DNA from: a virus
Strand: one strand, 5' to 3'
Length of the DNA: 39,656 nt
IMG/VR virus record: IMGVR_UViG_3300012096_000011
Location: 1 to 39,656 of that record
Shown here piece after piece: positions 38,675-39,656 of this stretch. Position 1 is the stretch's first letter. Each line of letters opens with the position of its first letter. A program made the translations under genes and the position numbers. A model generated the notes under the pieces. That model was not told the origin of the DNA. It worked only from the letters and a program-made list of their open reading frames with translations, and did no database searches.

Positions 38675-39459
38675 CGTCTCACTTTCAGGTTGTTGGGGGG
38701 CTCTCGAAGAACCTTGAAGAATTCCGCGAGCCCTGTGCCGATTTGGTAGCTTGGTTGCATTGCAAACGGAGCAGGGTTCGCGAGATCGATCAAGGGAGTG
38801 GAGTTGGTTTGGATTGTGCGCTTGCCTCCTTTGTTGGTGTAGAGAACTGCGGAAGGGAAGTATTGAGGAATCTTTGGGGATAGGGCTTGGCCTACCCCTT
38901 GAGGGAAGCCTTTCTTCGTTCCGTCAGGCATGTCCATGTAGTTTACGTGGCAAAGGACTAGGATGTTGGTTTGAAAGCTGGCGGAAGTAAGCCCAGCTAG
39001 GACGTTCTCGATGGATTGTTGGGCTTGATAGAAGGTTTGCCTTGGGTCCTTGGCTTTGCCCATGAACTCATGGAAGTCAAACGCTGCATCGCAGAGGCGG
39101 GATAGGGAATCGATCACTAGGATGTAATCTGGTCCCCATTCTTGTGGCTTTCCGTTCCAAGAATCGAGAAGCTTCATTCCCTCAATGAAGGCCTTTGGTT
39201 GTCCGTCAAGGATTGGGCCTAGCGGAGAGGACTTGCGCTTGTCTCGGAGGGGGATAAACTCGACATTCTCGATTGCCTCTTTGCACTCGTGGAGGATAAA
39301 ATACTTGAGCACGTCGAGCTTGTTATCGTAATCGAGGATTCGAAGCTTGTATCCGGCCTTGGCGAGGGAGGTAAGGGAACCGGTTTTGCCTGCTTGTGCG
39401 TCGCCGATGAGGAGGAGTTTGACGAAGCTATTCGATTGGTGAGCTGATAGGGAGGGCAC
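38671..39459 (-). CDS. RecA/Sak4-like AAA ATPase
   Basis: 262 residues from GTG at 39459, chosen because GGAGA lies 7 bases upstream and the start falls just before the core; ATG 39552 has no ribosome site. Walker A LLIGDAQAGKTGSLTSL (~residues 15-30), Walker B DYILVIDSLSRLCDAAFDFH, then NILVLCHVNYMDMPDGTKKG as sensor. This is the pattern of the phage Sak4 group of recombination mediators (RecA-core ATPases). It would load or anneal single strands with the neighbouring binding protein. Overlaps 39428-39610. Confidence 0.75.
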   Translation of the reverse strand: MPSLSAHQSNSFVKLLLIGDAQAGKTGSLTSLAKAGYKLRILDYDNKLDVLKYFILHECKEAIENVEFIPLRDKRKSSPLGPILDGQPKAFIEGMKLLDSWNGKPQEWGPDYILVIDSLSRLCDAAFDFHEFMGKAKDPRQTFYQAQQSIENVLAGLTSASFQTNILVLCHVNYMDMPDGTKKGFPQGVGQALSPKIPQYFPSAVLYTNKGGKRTIQTNSTPLIDLANPAPFAMQPSYQIGTGLAEFFKVLREPPNNLKVRR

Positions 39460-39610
39460 GATTGTATCTCCGAATGAGTTCTTCCAGGAGAAGGAGGTCT
39501 GTGTTCTTGAACCAGATATTGGCGGCTTTACGGAGTTTGAGGATAAGTTCATTATTACTTAATGCAGGCAAACTCTCCGTGGTACTTAAGTGCTGCTTCT
39601 CTGTAGGCAT
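39428..39610 (-). CDS. Small helical protein (60 aa)
   Basis: MPTEKQHLSTTESLPALSNN ... ELILKLRKAANIWFKNTDLL then LLEELIRRYNRALPISSPIE. The helical segment looks genuinely coding. AGAGGAAG precedes the ATG. It overlaps the C-terminus of the HNH/AP2 fragment upstream and the ATPase start downstream. Function unknown. Confidence 0.5.
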   Translation of the reverse strand: MPTEKQHLSTTESLPALSNNELILKLRKAANIWFKNTDLLLLEELIRRYNRALPISSPIE

Positions 39611-39656
39611 TGGAGGCTTCCTCTTTTGTGGCAAACGATCCAAGATGAACTCGTTG
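39555..39656 (-). CDS. HNH/AP2 homing endonuclease, C-terminal fragment cut by the contig edge
   Basis: 33 residues to the stop: VHLGSFATKEEASNAYREAA then LKYHGEFACIK. This is the AP2-type tail of phage HNH endonucleases (xLGxFxTxEEAxxAYxxAAxxxxGEFA). The 5' part lies outside the window, and joining to position 1 does not restore it. The start is missing, so 39656 is an open end. Confidence 0.75.
   Translation of the reverse strand, partial: QRVHLGSFATKEEASNAYREAALKYHGEFACIK

Overview
The window is most of the genome of a tailed phage with a podovirus plan. No integrase, recombinase, repressor, RNA polymerase, tRNA or CRISPR array was recognised. The host is probably an alphaproteobacterium of the Rhizobiales (Bradyrhizobium-like). 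This rests mainly on a phage-borne outer-membrane beta-barrel gene of the Omp25/Omp31 type, whose mature N-terminus (ADLYTKAPPAP...WNGFYVGINGGYG) is typical of that order, and on moderately GC-rich coding sequence. The right end stops inside a gene, so the contig is probably incomplete or cut at an arbitrary point.

Layout. (1) 4-2211, minus strand: very small, tightly packed, probably early genes of unknown function, interrupted by a 480 bp non-coding control region (1519-2001) full of repeats and palindromes. (2) 2212-2544: divergent control region with a sigma70-like promoter on each strand, repeated operator-like motifs and direct repeats. (3) 2545-33685, plus strand: one long late operon with many ATGA/TAATG overlaps. 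It holds small terminase, a Tat-signal protein, a zinc-ribbon protein, large terminase, a holin-like protein, the outer-membrane barrel, a lysozyme, portal, a Bbp19-like protein, scaffold, major capsid, a Bbp16-like cement protein, a run of small putatively exported decoration or fibre proteins, a beta-helix tailspike, a T7-type tail fibre, small Gly-rich proteins, two tail-tube (T7 gp11/gp12-like) proteins, and four probable internal virion or ejection proteins, including an M15 peptidase and a 1698-residue giant. (4) 33666-39656, minus strand: replication and recombination genes. Read in transcription order from the right edge these are a broken HNH/AP2 endonuclease, a small ORF, a RecA/Sak4-like ATPase, two small proteins (one probably ssDNA-binding), a tiny membrane protein, a deoxyribosyltransferase-like protein, a split family A DNA polymerase with an N-terminal uracil-DNA-glycosylase-like domain, and a P-loop helicase or primase-helicase.

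How it fits together: divergent early and late transcription appears to start near 2.25-2.5 kb. The minus-strand early block would join the minus-strand replication block at the right end if the molecule is circular or permuted, but the ends as given do not join cleanly. Head genes resemble the Bordetella phage BPP-1 group (Bbp16, Bbp19 families), while the tail and ejection machinery is T7-like. The main oddities are a polymerase split in its exonuclease domain by a small inserted gene, two free-standing LAGLIDADG endonucleases coupled to structural genes, an unusually large set of proteins with export signals (one Tat, four or five Sec, one outer-membrane barrel, and a Tat-like motif buried in the giant ejection protein), a tail gene with an in-frame stop after nine codons, and a structured control region with operator-like palindromes. 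All functional names come from reading the protein sequences; no database search was possible.
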